NCBI GenBank assembly: GCA_963844395.1
Contig: CAWJNX010000001.1
Span: 806,001-870,000 of the forward strand
From: VRUE01 sp963844395
GTDB taxonomy: Bacteria > Actinomycetota > Thermoleophilia > Solirubrobacterales > 70-9
DNA: 64,000 nucleotides
Direction: 5' to 3'
The first letter of the stretch is position 1. Every line of letters begins with the position of its first letter. The position numbers and the translations under genes are program-made. The notes beneath the pieces are model-generated. The model saw only the letters and a list, made by a program, of their open reading frames with translations, was not told the DNA's origin and did not search any database. Positions 10,541 to 20,309 of the stretch are shown here, piece after piece.

Positions 10541-12170
10541 CTAGCGCCGCACGACCTCGAACTGGCGTCATCAGGCCGTGGTCCTCGTGGTCGAGCATGT
10601 GGCAGTGGATCGCGAACTTGCCGGTGTAGTCGGCGAAGTGGCCGGCGACGAGGATCCGTTCGTCGGGATAGACGAAGAAGGTCTCCTTGAGGCAGTCTTC
10701 CCACGGCGGCGGCGGCTTGCCGTCGCGGGCCAGCAGGTACCAGTCGGTGTGGTGCATGTGCATCAGGTGGGCGACGCTGGTGCGGTTGACGATCTCCCAG
10801 GTCTCGGTCGTGTCGAGCACCGGAAAGGCGTCGGCACGGGCCGGGTTGAAGGTGCGGCCGTTGATCAGCCAGGTGGTCTTGAAGAGGCCGCCGATCGAGA
10901 TCGTCCAGGTGCGGTCCGGCTTGCGGGAAGCGCGCCTCGCCCAGGCCAGGGAGCGGCCGCAGCGCGCGCGGCACCCGGGTGCGGTCGGGCGCGCGACCGG
11001 GTGCGACCCGGAACTGCATCAGGGCACCCGGCGTAGGGCCTCGCGCCGGGGACGCCGCGGCCGTCGTGGCGAGGGCCGCTGCGCAGCTCGATCGACTGCG
11101 CCGCCCTGCCCGGCGAAGTCGACGATCGACCTCGGCCCGCTCCCCCGGTCCGAGCAGGATCTGGCGGCGCCGCACCGGCCTCGGCATCAGGCCGCTGTCG
11201 GTGGCGATCTGGACCAGCGGCGCGCCGTTGGAGAGATGGAGGTTGTAGGGGCGGAAACCGGAGACGTTGAGCAGGCGCAGCCGGTAGCGCCGCGGCGTCA
11301 CCCGGTGGTACGGCATGTAGGCGCCGTTGACTAGGACGCGGTGGCCGGCGACTCCGTCGGCCGGGCGGGCGCAGGCCGATGAACGGGTCGGCGAGCTGGT
11401 TATGCGGCTCGAAGCTGCGGTCGGCGATCATCAGCGCGATGTCGCGCTCGCCGGACGGCAGCGGCAGCGAGCTGGTCGAGCTCGTCGTCGACGATCCACA
11501 TCCCGGCCAGACCGCGCCAGATGTTGATCCGGGTGCGATCGAGGCGGTGGTCGTGGTACCACTGGAAGGCCGCTCGCTCGGGTCGGCCGTCCTCGATCAG
11601 GTCGTAGACATAGGTCCTGCTGGCGCCCGGCGCGATCAGCAGGTCGTTCCCAGATGCCAGCGGCGAGAGCCCGAGCGGGATGTCGCAGTAGAAGGATCGG
11701 GGTTGGGAGCGGGTCAAGCCCGCCGGGCTGGCCGTCGAAACGGCTGCGGTTGTGGCCGCCGTGCAGGTGGACGGTCAGCTCCCCCGCCTCGCGGGGAAGC
11801 TGGTGGTGGAAGGTGACCTCGGTGCGGCTGCCCAGCGGGCCGCCTGATCGTCGGCCCGGGGAAGGTGCCGCCGTAGGTCCACATCCTCGTCTTCTCCCCG
11901 GGAAGGATCTGGATGTCCGCCTCGCGGATCGGGATGCTGAGCTCGGCGCCGCGTCAGCTCCTCGCGGGATCGGCAGCTCGGCCCGGAACGGGAGCGGCGC
12001 TGGCGGCCACCGGCACGGCGACCGGACCGCAGCAGCGGCACGGTCGCCGGCGCCGCCGCGCCGCTGGAGCTGCCCTGGAGCGGCAGCAGCGCGGCGAGGG
12101 CGCCGCCGCCCAGGGCGCCGAGGAATGCTCGGCGCCCCAGGCGAGGCGGGGGTTGCGCTGGAGCCAGCCG
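10541..12170 (-). CDS. Multicopper oxidase (laccase/CotA-like), reading frame interrupted
   Basis: Three-domain multicopper oxidase, exported by a Tat-type signal (RLGRRAFLGALGGG near 12110-12140). Copper-ligand blocks appear in order across several frames: VHLHGGHNRSRFDG, QWYHDHRLDRTRINIWRGLA, HLMHMHHTDWYLL and HCHMLDHEDHGLM (type 1/type 3 ligands with axial Met). The corrected C-terminus is QFEVVRR with stop TAG at 10541-10543. Frame breaks are many (near 10570, 10930, 11045, 11100, 11370, 11460, 11720, 11835, 11880 and 11950). The start codon is not clear and lies close to the stop of the upstream cupredoxin. The pairing with a cupredoxin suggests periplasmic electron transfer or copper/metal oxidation. 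Confidence 0.85.
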
Positions 12171-12173
12171 TCG

Positions 12174-12793
12174 CTAGCCGGCCGGGACGACTGGGGCCGG
12201 GACGACTTCGGTCGAGCCCTGCATCCAGGGGTGGATCGCGCAGAGGAAGTAGATCCGCGACGGGCCGGCCGAGGTGTCGACAGTCACCGGCTGCTCGAAC
12301 GAGGTGCCTGCTTTGTTGCCGGTGAACCAGGAGTCGCCCTTTTTGGTCACGCTGCCGAGCGTGTCCCAGCCGTCGAGGCCGGCCTCGGCCGGGTTCTCTT
12401 TCACCGGGCCGTTGCCTTTGACCCCGTGCCAGGTCGGCGATCGCCTTGCAGATGTGATTTTTGGTGAAGCAGAGTTTCCGCGCGTTCGGGGTCTTCGGCA
12501 GCGAGCCTTTGGTCACCAGCGAGAAGGTGTGCGGTCCGACTTTTTTCGGATCGGACTGGTTGACAACACGCAGGCTCTTCGCCGGCGGCGACCGTTTTGG
12601 GGGCGACGAAGCGGAGGCCTTTTTTGTCGGCTTTCATGTAGACGGTCGCGGTCGGTACGGCGGGAAGAGCGGCGTTCGGTTCGTCAGCGCCGCTAGCGAG
12701 GGGCGAGCCGAAGAGCGAGAGCAGGATGAGAGCGGCCGCTCCAGTCAGGATCGAGGTCCTGGCGAGGCCGCGGCGACGGAAGTGTCGGGTCAC
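12174..12793 (-). CDS. Secreted cupredoxin (type 1 copper protein), reading frame interrupted
   Basis: Plastocyanin/azurin-like electron carrier, about 205 residues. Signal sequence SILTGAAALILLSLFGSPLA, then a beta-sandwich starting TATVYMKADKKGLRFVAPKT. Copper ligands: His in VGPHTFSLV, then the C-terminal CAIHPWMQG carrying Cys, His and Met. Frame breaks near 12578 and 12428 must be closed to join these segments. GTG at 12793 has GGAAAGGA upstream. Immediately upstream of the multicopper oxidase on the same strand, so the two are probably co-transcribed partners. Confidence 0.82.
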
Positions 12794-12890
12794 GTAAGTT
12801 CCTTTCCGCGCCGCTCGGGCGGCGCAGCGATCGGTAAGCAGAGTTCGGAACACCGCAATCTATTGGGTCGGTTCGATTCGATCAAGATCC

Positions 12891-12953
12891 CTGACCAAGC
12901 CGATCGCTGTCATCTCCGATACTCACATGCCCAAAGGGGTCCGCCGGCGGCTA
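12891..12953 (+). pseudogene. N-terminal remnant of a YfcE/MJ0936-type phosphoesterase
   Basis: The plus strand reads TKPIAVISDTHMPKGVRRRL, the hallmark opening of calcineurin-like phosphodiesterases (IAVISDTH contains the first metal-binding Asp and His). After about 20 codons the frame enters the antisense of the ABC permease and the homology ends at its stop codon. No ATG/GTG precedes it; CTG at 12891 sits where the start would be. It looks like a truncated gene marking a rearrangement breakpoint. Confidence 0.45.
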
Positions 12954-13718
12954 GGCGCGCAGCCGGTAGCCGCGTGCAAAGAGGCGCAGGTTGACGGCGA
13001 AGAGGGCCGCGGTCGCCGCCGTGAGAGCGAGCAGCGAGAGGGCGACGCTGGCCTCGCTGTAGCCGAGGAAGCCGTAGCGGACCAGGTTGATCATGTAGTA
13101 GATCGGGTTGAAGTGGGTCAGCGTCTGGAACGGCTCGGGCAGCAGCGATGCCGAGTAGAAGACGCCGCCGAGGAAGATCAGCGGCTGCAGGACGAAGGTC
13201 TGGGCGAAGGCGACGTCGTCGAACTGTTCGGCGCGGACGCCGATCAGCACGCCGAGCAGCGAGAAGAAGAGGCCGACCAGGAAGAGCGAGGGGATCAGGA
13301 CGAGGACGTGCTCGACCGGGAGGTCGACCAGGAACGAGGAGGCGGCGAAGGTGAGGGCGGCGACGATCAGCCCGCGCATGAAGCCGCCGAAGGAGAAGGC
13401 GAGCAGCAGCTCCAGCGGCGAGGCCGGCGAGGAGAGCTGGTCCTGGATCGCCCCCTGGAACTTCTGCTGCAGGATCGAGGAGGAGTTGTTGGTGAAGGCG
13501 TTGATCGACCAGGCCATCATGATCAGGCCGGGGATGACGAAGACGACGTAGTCGATCCCGTGCAGCTCGCCGACCCGCGAGCCGAGCGCCGCGCCGAAGA
13601 CGGAGATGTAGAGGAAGGTTTCCAGCATCGGCGCGCCGATCGTCTGTTTTTTGATCTTCATGAAGCGGTTGGCCTCGCGGCGCCAGAGCGTGAAGAGCCG
13701 GATCTGGGCGGTGCTCAT
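12951..13718 (-). CDS. ABC-2 type exporter permease
   Basis: Integral membrane subunit of an ABC exporter, 255 residues with about six membrane spans, e.g. IDYVVFVIPGLIMMAWSINA, LIVAALTFAASSFLV, VLVLIPSLFLVGLFFSLLGV and TFVLQPLIFLGGVFYSASLL. The signature EPFQTLTHFNPIYYMINLVR before the last span is typical of DrrB/NodJ-like ABC-2 permeases. Directly downstream of its ATPase gene. Substrate unknown (drug, lipid or polysaccharide precursor). Confidence 0.88.
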   Translation of the reverse strand: MSTAQIRLFTLWRREANRFMKIKKQTIGAPMLETFLYISVFGAALGSRVGELHGIDYVVFVIPGLIMMAWSINAFTNNSSSILQQKFQGAIQDQLSSPASPLELLLAFSFGGFMRGLIVAALTFAASSFLVDLPVEHVLVLIPSLFLVGLFFSLLGVLIGVRAEQFDDVAFAQTFVLQPLIFLGGVFYSASLLPEPFQTLTHFNPIYYMINLVRYGFLGYSEASVALSLLALTAATAALFAVNLRLFARGYRLRA

Positions 13719-13760
13719 CGAGGCGCCTTTTTGGGGGTATGGCCGAATAAAGCGCCCGAC

Positions 13761-14529
13761 TCACGCGGTCACCTCGACGTGCGAGCGCGACAGCTCCTTG
13801 CGGCCGACCAGGGCCAGGTAGGCGTCCTCGAGGGTGGCGACGCCGTAGCTCTCGGCTAGTTCGGGACTCGTCCCCAGCGCCGACGATCTGCCCGTCGGTG
13901 ATGAAGGCGATCCGGTCGCAGAGCTGCTCGGCCTCCTCCAGGTAATGCGTGGTGAGCAGGATCGTCGTCCCCTCCTGGTTGATCCGCTGGACGTAGTGCC
14001 ACAGCTCCAGCCGCAGCTCGACGTCGACGCCGGCGGTCGGCTCGTCGAGGATCAGCAGGCGGGGCCGATGCATCATCGCCCGGGCCAGGATCAGCCGCCG
14101 TTTCATTCCGCCCGAGAGCGTGCGCGTGCGTTCGTCGCGCTTCTCGGTCAGCGAGAAGGTCTCCAGCAGCTCCTTGGAGCGCTCGCGCCGCTCACGCTTC
14201 GGCATCCCGAAGTAGCCAGCGTGGTAGTCGAGCGTCTCCTCGACCGTGAGGAACCAATCCAGGTTCGGCTCCTGCGGAGCCAGGCCGACCGCCTGCCGCG
14301 CGTCGGCGTAGTCATCGATCGCATCGTGGCCGAAGACCTGGATCGCGCCCGAGGTCGGCTGCGCGAGACCGGTCGTGCAGTGGATCAGGGTCGACTTCCC
14401 GGCCCCGTTCGGCCCCAGCAGCCCGAACAGCTCGCCGGGCGCGATGTCCAGCGAAACGCCGCGCAACGCCTCGACCCCCGTCGCGTAGCGCTTGACCAGG
14501 TCCTCGATGTGGAGTGCACCGTCCTTCAC
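13761..14529 (-). CDS. ABC exporter ATP-binding protein, one frame break
   Basis: DrrA/CcmA-type nucleotide-binding subunit. Walker A GPNGAGKST, Q-loop region VGLAPQEPNLDW, signature LSGGMKRR, Walker B LLILDEPTAGVD and H-loop TTHYLEEAE are all present. After GQIVGAG one extra G near 13870 shifts the frame; removing it yields TSPELAESYGVATLEDAYLA and a stop at 13761-13763. I place the start at GTG 14529 (VKDGALHIEDLVKRYATG); a TTG nine bases upstream is possible. Forms an exporter with the permease at 12951. Confidence 0.88.
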
Positions 14530-14573
14530 GACGCACAAACCTAGTGAACGGGCGCCGCCGGCTCGCCCCCAGG

Positions 14574-14623
14574 GAGGTGCCGCTCCTTAGAGGACGTTCT
14601 GGGTACACAAGAAGCGGCACGTC
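14574..14623 (+). repeat. 50-bp palindromic repeat, copy 2
   Basis: Same 17+16+17 architecture as at 4528; loop AGGACGTTCTGGGTAC. The arms are less perfect and differ in the middle from copies 1 and 3. At arm position 11 both arms changed together (A:T to T:A), a compensatory change. It lies between two divergent starts (ABC ATPase and 5' nuclease), so it is not a terminator here. Confidence 0.85.
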
Positions 14624-14651
14624 ACCTGGCGGCGGGCCTAAGCTGCCCTCC

Positions 14652-15512
14652 ATGCCCGCTCCGCTGCTCGTCGTCGATACGCCTTCGATGCTGTTCCGCG
14701 CCTTCTACGCGCTGCCCGACTCGATCAAGGGGCCGGACGGGAATCCCGTCAACGCGCTGCTTGGCGCCGCCAACCTGATCCTGCGCGAGGTCGAAGCGCG
14801 CCGGCCGCGTGCGGTCGTCCTCTGCTTCGGGCCTGACGCCGCCTCCTACCGGACCGAGCTTTACCCGACCTATCACGCCGATCGCATTGAGATGCCGGAC
14901 GGGCTGACGCCGCAGTGGAGCGACGCGCGCGACTTCTTCGAGGCCTTCGACTGGACCGTCGCCGTCAGCGACTCGCTCGAGGCCGACGACCTGCTCGGCA
15001 CCTACGCCAGCCGCGAGGCGGAGGCCGGCGGGCAGGCGCTGCTGCTGACCGGCGACCGCGACATGTACCAGTGCGCGGGCGAGCGGGTCACGGTGCTCTA
15101 TGTGCGGACGGGGAACAAAGGGGCCGAAGAGGTCACCCCCGAAGAGGTGCGGGTGCGCTATGGCGTCGACCCCGCCCAGGTGCCCGACTTCATCGCCCTG
15201 CGCGGCGACCCCTCCGACGGGCTGCCCGGCGCGAAGGGCGTCGGTCCGAAGACCGCAGCCGAGCTGCTGCGCCGCCACGGGACGCTGGAGACGGTCCTCG
15301 ACAACGCGATCCGCGAGCGGCGGCCGGCGCTGCGCGGTGCCCTGATCGACGCCCGCGAGGAGCTGCTCGCTTTTAAAGACATCGCGACGCTGCGCGACGC
15401 CGGCGTCGATCGCCCGCCGGACCGCCCCACCGACTGGACGGGAGCCGCCGCGGCCGCCCGTGAGCGCGGCATGAACCGGCTCGCCGAGCGGTTGGAGAGC
15501 ATGCGTGACTGA
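14652..15512 (+). CDS. FEN-type 5'-3' exonuclease (stand-alone PolA N-domain homologue)
   Basis: Structure-specific 5' nuclease, 286 residues, equivalent to the exonuclease domain of DNA polymerase I without the polymerase. Acidic active-site blocks: LLVVDTPSMLFRAFYA, DSLEADDLLGTYA and LLTGDRDMYQC. The helix-hairpin-helix DNA-binding motif GLPGAKGVGPKTAAELLRRH follows. ATG at 14652. It overlaps the DUF2804 gene by 8 bp. Probable role in Okazaki-fragment or repair-flap removal, alongside a polymerase encoded elsewhere. Confidence 0.9.
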   Translation: MPAPLLVVDTPSMLFRAFYALPDSIKGPDGNPVNALLGAANLILREVEARRPRAVVLCFGPDAASYRTELYPTYHADRIEMPDGLTPQWSDARDFFEAFDWTVAVSDSLEADDLLGTYASREAEAGGQALLLTGDRDMYQCAGERVTVLYVRTGNKGAEEVTPEEVRVRYGVDPAQVPDFIALRGDPSDGLPGAKGVGPKTAAELLRRHGTLETVLDNAIRERRPALRGALIDAREELLAFKDIATLRDAGVDRPPDRPTDWTGAAAAARERGMNRLAERLESMRD

Positions 15513-16287
15513 GCGGCGCATGCCGCTGCGCGCGCACGGCCAGAACCGCAAGCGCTGGCGCTACGTCGGCGTCTTCGCTCCCGAGCTGATGCTCTGCGCG
15601 GCGCGTGCCCAGGTCGGGCCGCTCTGGCAGTCGTTCTGGGTGCTCTGGGACCGCGGCGAGCGGCGGCGCTATGACCACACGAGCTTGCGGCCTGGCTCGC
15701 GCGAGGTGCGGATGGACGGTGGGCGAATCGAGATCGAGGCGCGCGATGTAAGAGCGAGCCTGGTCCTCGGGGACGCGGCGCCGGTCGAAGCGACCTGTCC
15801 CAGTGGCTCGGGCTGGGGCTGGACCCGCAAGCGAGCCGGCGTGCCCGTCAGCGGCACGATCGAGGCCGGCGACCGCCGCTGGGAGATCGACGCGCTCGCG
15901 GTCGACGACGAATCGGCCGGCTACCACCGCCGCCACACGAGCTGGCTCTGGTCGGCCGGCGTGGGTCATGCGCAGGACGGCCGTGCCGTCGCCTGGAACC
16001 TGGTTGAGGGAATCAACGACCCCGCCGAGGGCAGCGAGCGGGCGATCTGGATCGAGGGCGAGCCGACCGAGCCGCACCCCGTGTCGTTTCACGATCTGGA
16101 CACAATCGGATTCGACGACGGGGCCGCCCTCGATTTCCAGTCCGAGTGCGAGCGGGCCCGCAGCGACAACCTGCTGGTCGTCCGCTCCCACTACCGGCTT
16201 CGCTTCGGCAGCTTCTCCGGCTCGCTGGAAGGCATGCCGGTCGCCGAGGGATTAGGCGTAATGGAGGAGCACGATGCCCGCTGGTAG
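15505..16287 (+). CDS. DUF2804 family protein
   Basis: 260-residue protein resembling DUF2804, a beta-rich, lipocalin-like family of unknown function. Recognisable features are the N-terminal basic KRWRYVGVFAPELMLCAARA, repeated aromatic beta strands such as SFWVLWDRGERRRYD, GSGWGWTRKRAGVPVSGTIE and HRRHTSWLWSAGVGHAQDGR, and a C-terminal LRFGSFSGSLEG. No signal peptide. The GTG start overlaps the stop of the nuclease gene (GTGACTGA), implying translational coupling, though no functional link is evident. Confidence 0.7.
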   Translation: MTERRMPLRAHGQNRKRWRYVGVFAPELMLCAARAQVGPLWQSFWVLWDRGERRRYDHTSLRPGSREVRMDGGRIEIEARDVRASLVLGDAAPVEATCPSGSGWGWTRKRAGVPVSGTIEAGDRRWEIDALAVDDESAGYHRRHTSWLWSAGVGHAQDGRAVAWNLVEGINDPAEGSERAIWIEGEPTEPHPVSFHDLDTIGFDDGAALDFQSECERARSDNLLVVRSHYRLRFGSFSGSLEGMPVAEGLGVMEEHDARW

Positions 16288-16299
16288 CGGGCCGTCCGT

Positions 16300-17827
16300 T
16301 CAGGCGGCAGCAGTCTCGGCCTGCCGCGCGTCGTGCGCCGGGCTGGAGAACCGCATCGTGCCGTCGTCGATCGCGCCGCGCCTGATCGTCTGCAGGTCGA
16401 AGACGTAGTTCTGCCGCAGCCGCCATGGCACCTTGGAGCCCTGTTTGGGGAACTGGTCGAGCGAGCGCAGGACGTAGCCGGAGGTGAAGTCGAGCAGCGG
16501 CTGCTCGGTTATCGACGGGTCCGAGACCTCGGGCACGCACTGGCGATGCCCATGCGCGTCCATGTGGGCCAGCAGCCGGCAGACGTACTCGGAGGTGAGG
16601 TCGGCCTTCAGCGTCCAGGAGGCGTTGGTGTAGCCGACGGTGAAGGCGAAGTTGGGGACGCCGCTCAGCATCATCCCCTTGTAGGTCATCGTCCGTGGCG
16701 GAGTCGACCGCCTCGCCGTCGACGGCCAGCTGCAGTGCCGCCGAGGAAGAGCAGGTTCGAGCCCGGTTGCGGTGACGATCACGTCGGCCTCCAGCTCCGG
16801 CGCCGGACTCCAGCTTCATCCCGCTCTCGGTGAAGGTCTCGATCCGGTCGGTGACGACCGAGGCGCTGCCGGCGGAGATCGCCTCGAACAGGTCGCCGTC
16901 GGGGACCAAGCAGAGGCGCTGGTCCCACGGGTCGTAGCGCGGCTTGAAGTGGGTGTCGACGTCGTAGCCGGGCGGCAGCGCCCGTTCGACGCCGCGCCGG
17001 ACGAGCCGCTTCACGGAGCTCGGCCGGCGGCGGCTGAGCTGGTAGACGAAGGTCTGCAGCAGGACGTTCTTCCAGCGCACGATCGAGTAGACGGCCTTGT
17101 GCGGGCAGCGACGCGGCGCAGCATGTTGGCGATCGGGTCCTCGGCCGGCAGCGAGACGATGTAGCTGGGCGAGCGCTGCAGCATCGTCACGTGCTCGGCC
17201 TCCTCGGCCATCGCCGGCACCAGGGTCACCGCGGTGGCGCCGCTGCCGATCACGACGACCCGCTTGCCAGCGTAGTCGAGGTCCGCTGGCCAGTGCTGGG
17301 GATGGACGACGGTGCCTGCGAAGCGCTCCCGTCCCTCGAACTCGGGCGTGAAGCCCTCGTCGTAGCGGTAGTAGCCGGTGCAGGTCCAGAGGAAGTCGCA
17401 GGTCAGCTGCACCACCTCCCCGCTGTCGGTGCGCTCGGCCGCGACGGCCCAGCGCGAGTCGCTCGCTCGACCACTCGGCGCGTACGACGCGCTGGCCGTA
17501 GCGGATCTTCTCGTCGATCCCGTGGTCGCTGGCCGTATCGCGAACGTACTCGAGGATCGAGGCGCCGTCGGTGATCGTCTTCTCCGCGGTCCAGGGCCGG
17601 AACCGATAGCCGAGCGTGTGCATGTCGGAGTCCGAGCGGATGCCCGGATAGCGGAACAGGTCCCAGGTCCCGCCCAGGTCCTTCCGCGCCTCGAAGATCG
17701 CGTAGCGGCGGCCCGGATGCCGGTCCTGCAGGTGCCAGGCAGCGCCGACACCGGAAAGGCCGGCCCCGACGATCAGCACATCGAGATGTTCGGGCGACCC
17801 CTCTGCCACGGGTAGCCATTCTCGCAC
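16300..17827 (-). CDS. Baeyer-Villiger-type flavin monooxygenase, reading frame interrupted
   Basis: FAD/NADPH-dependent monooxygenase converting ketones to esters or oxidising related substrates. FAD motif VLIVGAGLSGVGAAWHLQ, the Baeyer-Villiger fingerprint FAGTVVHPQHWP (FxGxxxHxxxW/P) and the NADPH motif VVVIGSGATAV are in order. The C-terminal half continues through VGYTNASWTLKADLTSEYV and ends ARQAETAAA. Breaks near 17460, 17110, 16805, 16755 and 16695 interrupt the frame; the one at 17460 closes by removing a single base. GTG start at 17827. Substrate is unknown; divergent neighbours give no hint. Confidence 0.87.
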
Positions 17828-17895
17828 GGCGGCCAGGCGACGAGTGTGATGAGACGCATAGGCCGCGCGGCCCAGCTAGCCGACGCCATCTGCGG

Positions 17896-18255
17896 TTACC
17901 CGCGGGGCGCGTAGCGGTGGTGCAGCATCAGGTCGTTCCCGTCCGGGTCGGTGAAGAACGCCATGTGGCAGACGCCCGTGTCGAGGGTCTCGCCGGCGAA
18001 CTCGACGCCCTTCGCCTCGAGCTCTTTCCGCGCCGCCTCGACGTCGTCAACGTGGAGGGCGGGGTGCGCGTTCTTTTGCGGCGCGAACTCCATGCCGAAT
18101 TTCTGCGGCTCCCAGATGGCGAAGCAGGTCTCCCCCGCCCAGAACTCGAAGCGCGCATCGCCGTCCGGACGCAAGCCGAGCGTCTCGACATAGAAGCGAC
18201 GCGATCGCTCGCTGTCTTGGGAAGGAACCCCGATGAAGTCGGCCTTGCTGATCAC
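17896..18255 (-). CDS. VOC-family (glyoxalase/bleomycin resistance-like) protein
   Basis: Single-module vicinal oxygen chelate protein, about 119 residues: SKADFIGVPSQDSERSRRFY at the start, CFAIWEPQKFGMEF, HPALHVDDVEAARKELEAKG and HMAFFTDPDGNDLMLHHRYA at the end. Potential metal ligands (His, Glu) are present but incomplete compared with true glyoxalases, so the reaction cannot be assigned. GTG 18255 is favoured because GGGAGG lies four bases upstream; an ATG at 18267 has no such site. Confidence 0.8.
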   Translation of the reverse strand: MISKADFIGVPSQDSERSRRFYVETLGLRPDGDARFEFWAGETCFAIWEPQKFGMEFAPQKNAHPALHVDDVEAARKELEAKGVEFAGETLDTGVCHMAFFTDPDGNDLMLHHRYAPRG

Positions 18256-18267
18256 ATGCCCTCCCAT

Positions 18268-18641
18268 CTCAGTTGGATCGATCGGATCCCGCTCAGAGTA
18301 GCGCCGGCGCTGGGACGGCCCAAAGGGCCGCCCCTCGCGCCTCGCCTCAGGATTGGTTCACTGATTAACGCACAGCACGACAACGCTGAAGCTGTCGGCG
18401 AACCCGTTCTTGTTGACCCTCGCGCTCCAGGAGTTCGCCGAGCCTGGCGAGGGGAAGCTCTCGAGCAGGGTCGTGGTGGGAGCAATGTTGGCCGGACCAC
18501 CGGAGAGCATCACGTCGCCGGGGTTTGTCGTTCAATTTGGCCGCGTTGGCCGCAAGCGGCCTCGATACCCCGGTTTGAGCCGAGAGCCTCCCATTGAGCG
18601 GGGCGACGGTCAAGCTATCTCGACAGGTGATTTCGCTAGAG
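18268..18641 (-). other. Region with a C-terminal fragment of an unrecognised secreted protein
   Basis: On the minus strand, from about 18525 to the stop at 18358-18360, a frame reads TTNPGDVMLSGGPANIAPTT and ends FADSFSVVVLCVNQ, which looks like the beta-strand tail of an exported protein. No start or complete upstream portion is seen in frame; stops and possible frame breaks separate it from the RTX gene. I regard it as a remnant of low certainty. The rest of the stretch shows nothing recognisable. Confidence 0.35.
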
Positions 18642-20309
18642 CTACCGCACGTACTCGCAGTGACGCACCCGATCGCTCCCGCGACCGCCGATACAGCGGT
18701 CGGGACGCCCCCGTCCGTCGAGGACATCGGCACCGCCGCGACCGAGCAGCGTGTCGGTACCGGCGGCACCGGCGAGGACGTCAGGGCCGGTCGACCCCTC
18801 GATCTTCTCGACGCTCCCGTCGATGCGGCTGCCGCCGCAGTAGCCGCCGTCGGGATCGAACACCCGGCCGCCGATCGTCGCCTTGACGAAGGTGCCGTCG
18901 TTTCGCACCCGGGCGAACGAGGCGCTGTCGTTGTCTCCCTTCCCGCCGTGAAAGACATCGGCGCAGGGCTGGCCGCCGACCAGGAGATCGTCTCCGGCGC
19001 CACCGACGAGCGTCGCCGCGCCGCTGCTGTGGCGGGGATGGAGAATGTTGACCCCGAAAAGCGCGTCATCTCCCCCGCCTCCGTCCAACACGTCAACATC
19101 GCCGTCGTCGCCCGAGTAGAGCGTGTCGCGGCCCTTTCCACCGCGCAGCCAGTCGGCGCCCGGCCCACCGTCGGCCGTCACCGACACCTCAGCCGGAATG
19201 CTGTCGTCCACCTTGAGGTTGTCGCTGGCGCCGCCCAGGGAGACGAGGATCGAGCCGACGGGGCCGCCGCATGAGACGAAGCCGTCACCGCCCCCACAGC
19301 CCTCCGTGCGGAGGGCGCCAAGCAGCACCGGGTTGCCGGATCCGCCACGAACGACGTAGCCGCGATCGTCGCGGCTGACCGTGACGTCATCGAGCCGGTC
19401 GTCGCCGACGATCGTGAGGCTGGAGGATCCGGCGATGCTCTCGTAGAGCTCGACCTGCGTCCCGTCGCTACCGGCCGTCCCACAGGAGTCTTCAACAGCG
19501 AAGGTCCCCAGGCACCGGTCGCTGCCCGGCCCCCCGAAGGCCTTGTCGCCCTGCAGGGCGCCCAGCAGTCTGTCGTCGCCCGGGCCGCCGTCGAGCCTGT
19601 TGGACGTGGTCGTGGAGCCCGCCAGCGTGTCCTCGCCGGAGCCCCCGAGAACGTCCTCGATTCCGATCAGCCGCTCCTCCTCGGCGCCGACCACGGTTCC
19701 GGAGCCGAGATCGGCCTCGATCGGCCCGCCCGCGGTCCGGTAGGAGGCGATGTCGTGGCTGCCCAAGCCGCCATCGATGCGGTCGTTGCCGATGCCGCCC
19801 AAAACGGTGTCGAAGTTGCCGCGCCCGCCCGCCACGTCGTCGTCGCCTGGGCCGCCGTCAGCCGCGTCGCGATTGCCCGGTCCTCCGCGCACAGAGTCAT
19901 TGCCGCTGTCGCCAAAGACCGCGTCACGATCGGCCCCACCGTCCACTTCGTCGGAGCCGCGCCCACCCCGGACGACATCGGCGTCCCTCTTGCCGTCGAT
20001 CGTGTCGTTGCCCCGATTGCCGTCGATCCTGTCGCGGCCGAACCCGCCGCAGATCACGTCATTGCCTCCGGCGCCGAAGATGACGTTCGGGCCGCGGCCA
20101 CCGACGATCACGTCCGGTCCCCTGGTCCCCTGAATCCTGCGGTCGTTGGAGGCGATCGTCGCCACCCGCCCGCCGCAGAAGGGGGCCAGCGCCTCGAGCG
20201 AGGGGGCGAGGATGAGACCGAGACAGACGAGCAGCACGAGGACCTCCCCCAACCACTGGTATCGCGGCGTTCCGTCCGTGCTCTCTGTGTCATTCGGACG
20301 TGGTTCCAT
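18642..20309 (-). CDS. RTX-repeat (hemolysin-type calcium-binding) surface protein
   Basis: 555 residues with an N-terminal membrane segment (VLVLLVCLGLILAPSLEAL) and then many glycine/aspartate nonapeptides, e.g. GTRGPDVIVGGRGPNVIFGA, GGNDVICGGFGRDRIDG, GDSGNDSVRGGPG and GRGGADVLDGRGRPDRC. Such repeats fold into calcium-bound beta-rolls outside the cell. A repeat-poor middle portion (ESIAGSSSLTIVGDDRLDD) separates two repeat blocks. Cysteine pairs close to the C-terminus (RCIGGRGSDRVRHCEYVR) recur in related proteins from this lineage. No catalytic domain is visible. The frame is intact; divergent from the M14 peptidase gene. Confidence 0.85.
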   Translation of the reverse strand: MEPRPNDTESTDGTPRYQWLGEVLVLLVCLGLILAPSLEALAPFCGGRVATIASNDRRIQGTRGPDVIVGGRGPNVIFGAGGNDVICGGFGRDRIDGNRGNDTIDGKRDADVVRGGRGSDEVDGGADRDAVFGDSGNDSVRGGPGNRDAADGGPGDDDVAGGRGNFDTVLGGIGNDRIDGGLGSHDIASYRTAGGPIEADLGSGTVVGAEEERLIGIEDVLGGSGEDTLAGSTTTSNRLDGGPGDDRLLGALQGDKAFGGPGSDRCLGTFAVEDSCGTAGSDGTQVELYESIAGSSSLTIVGDDRLDDVTVSRDDRGYVVRGGSGNPVLLGALRTEGCGGGDGFVSCGGPVGSILVSLGGASDNLKVDDSIPAEVSVTADGGPGADWLRGGKGRDTLYSGDDGDVDVLDGGGGDDALFGVNILHPRHSSGAATLVGGAGDDLLVGGQPCADVFHGGKGDNDSASFARVRNDGTFVKATIGGRVFDPDGGYCGGSRIDGSVEKIEGSTGPDVLAGAAGTDTLLGRGGADVLDGRGRPDRCIGGRGSDRVRHCEYVR

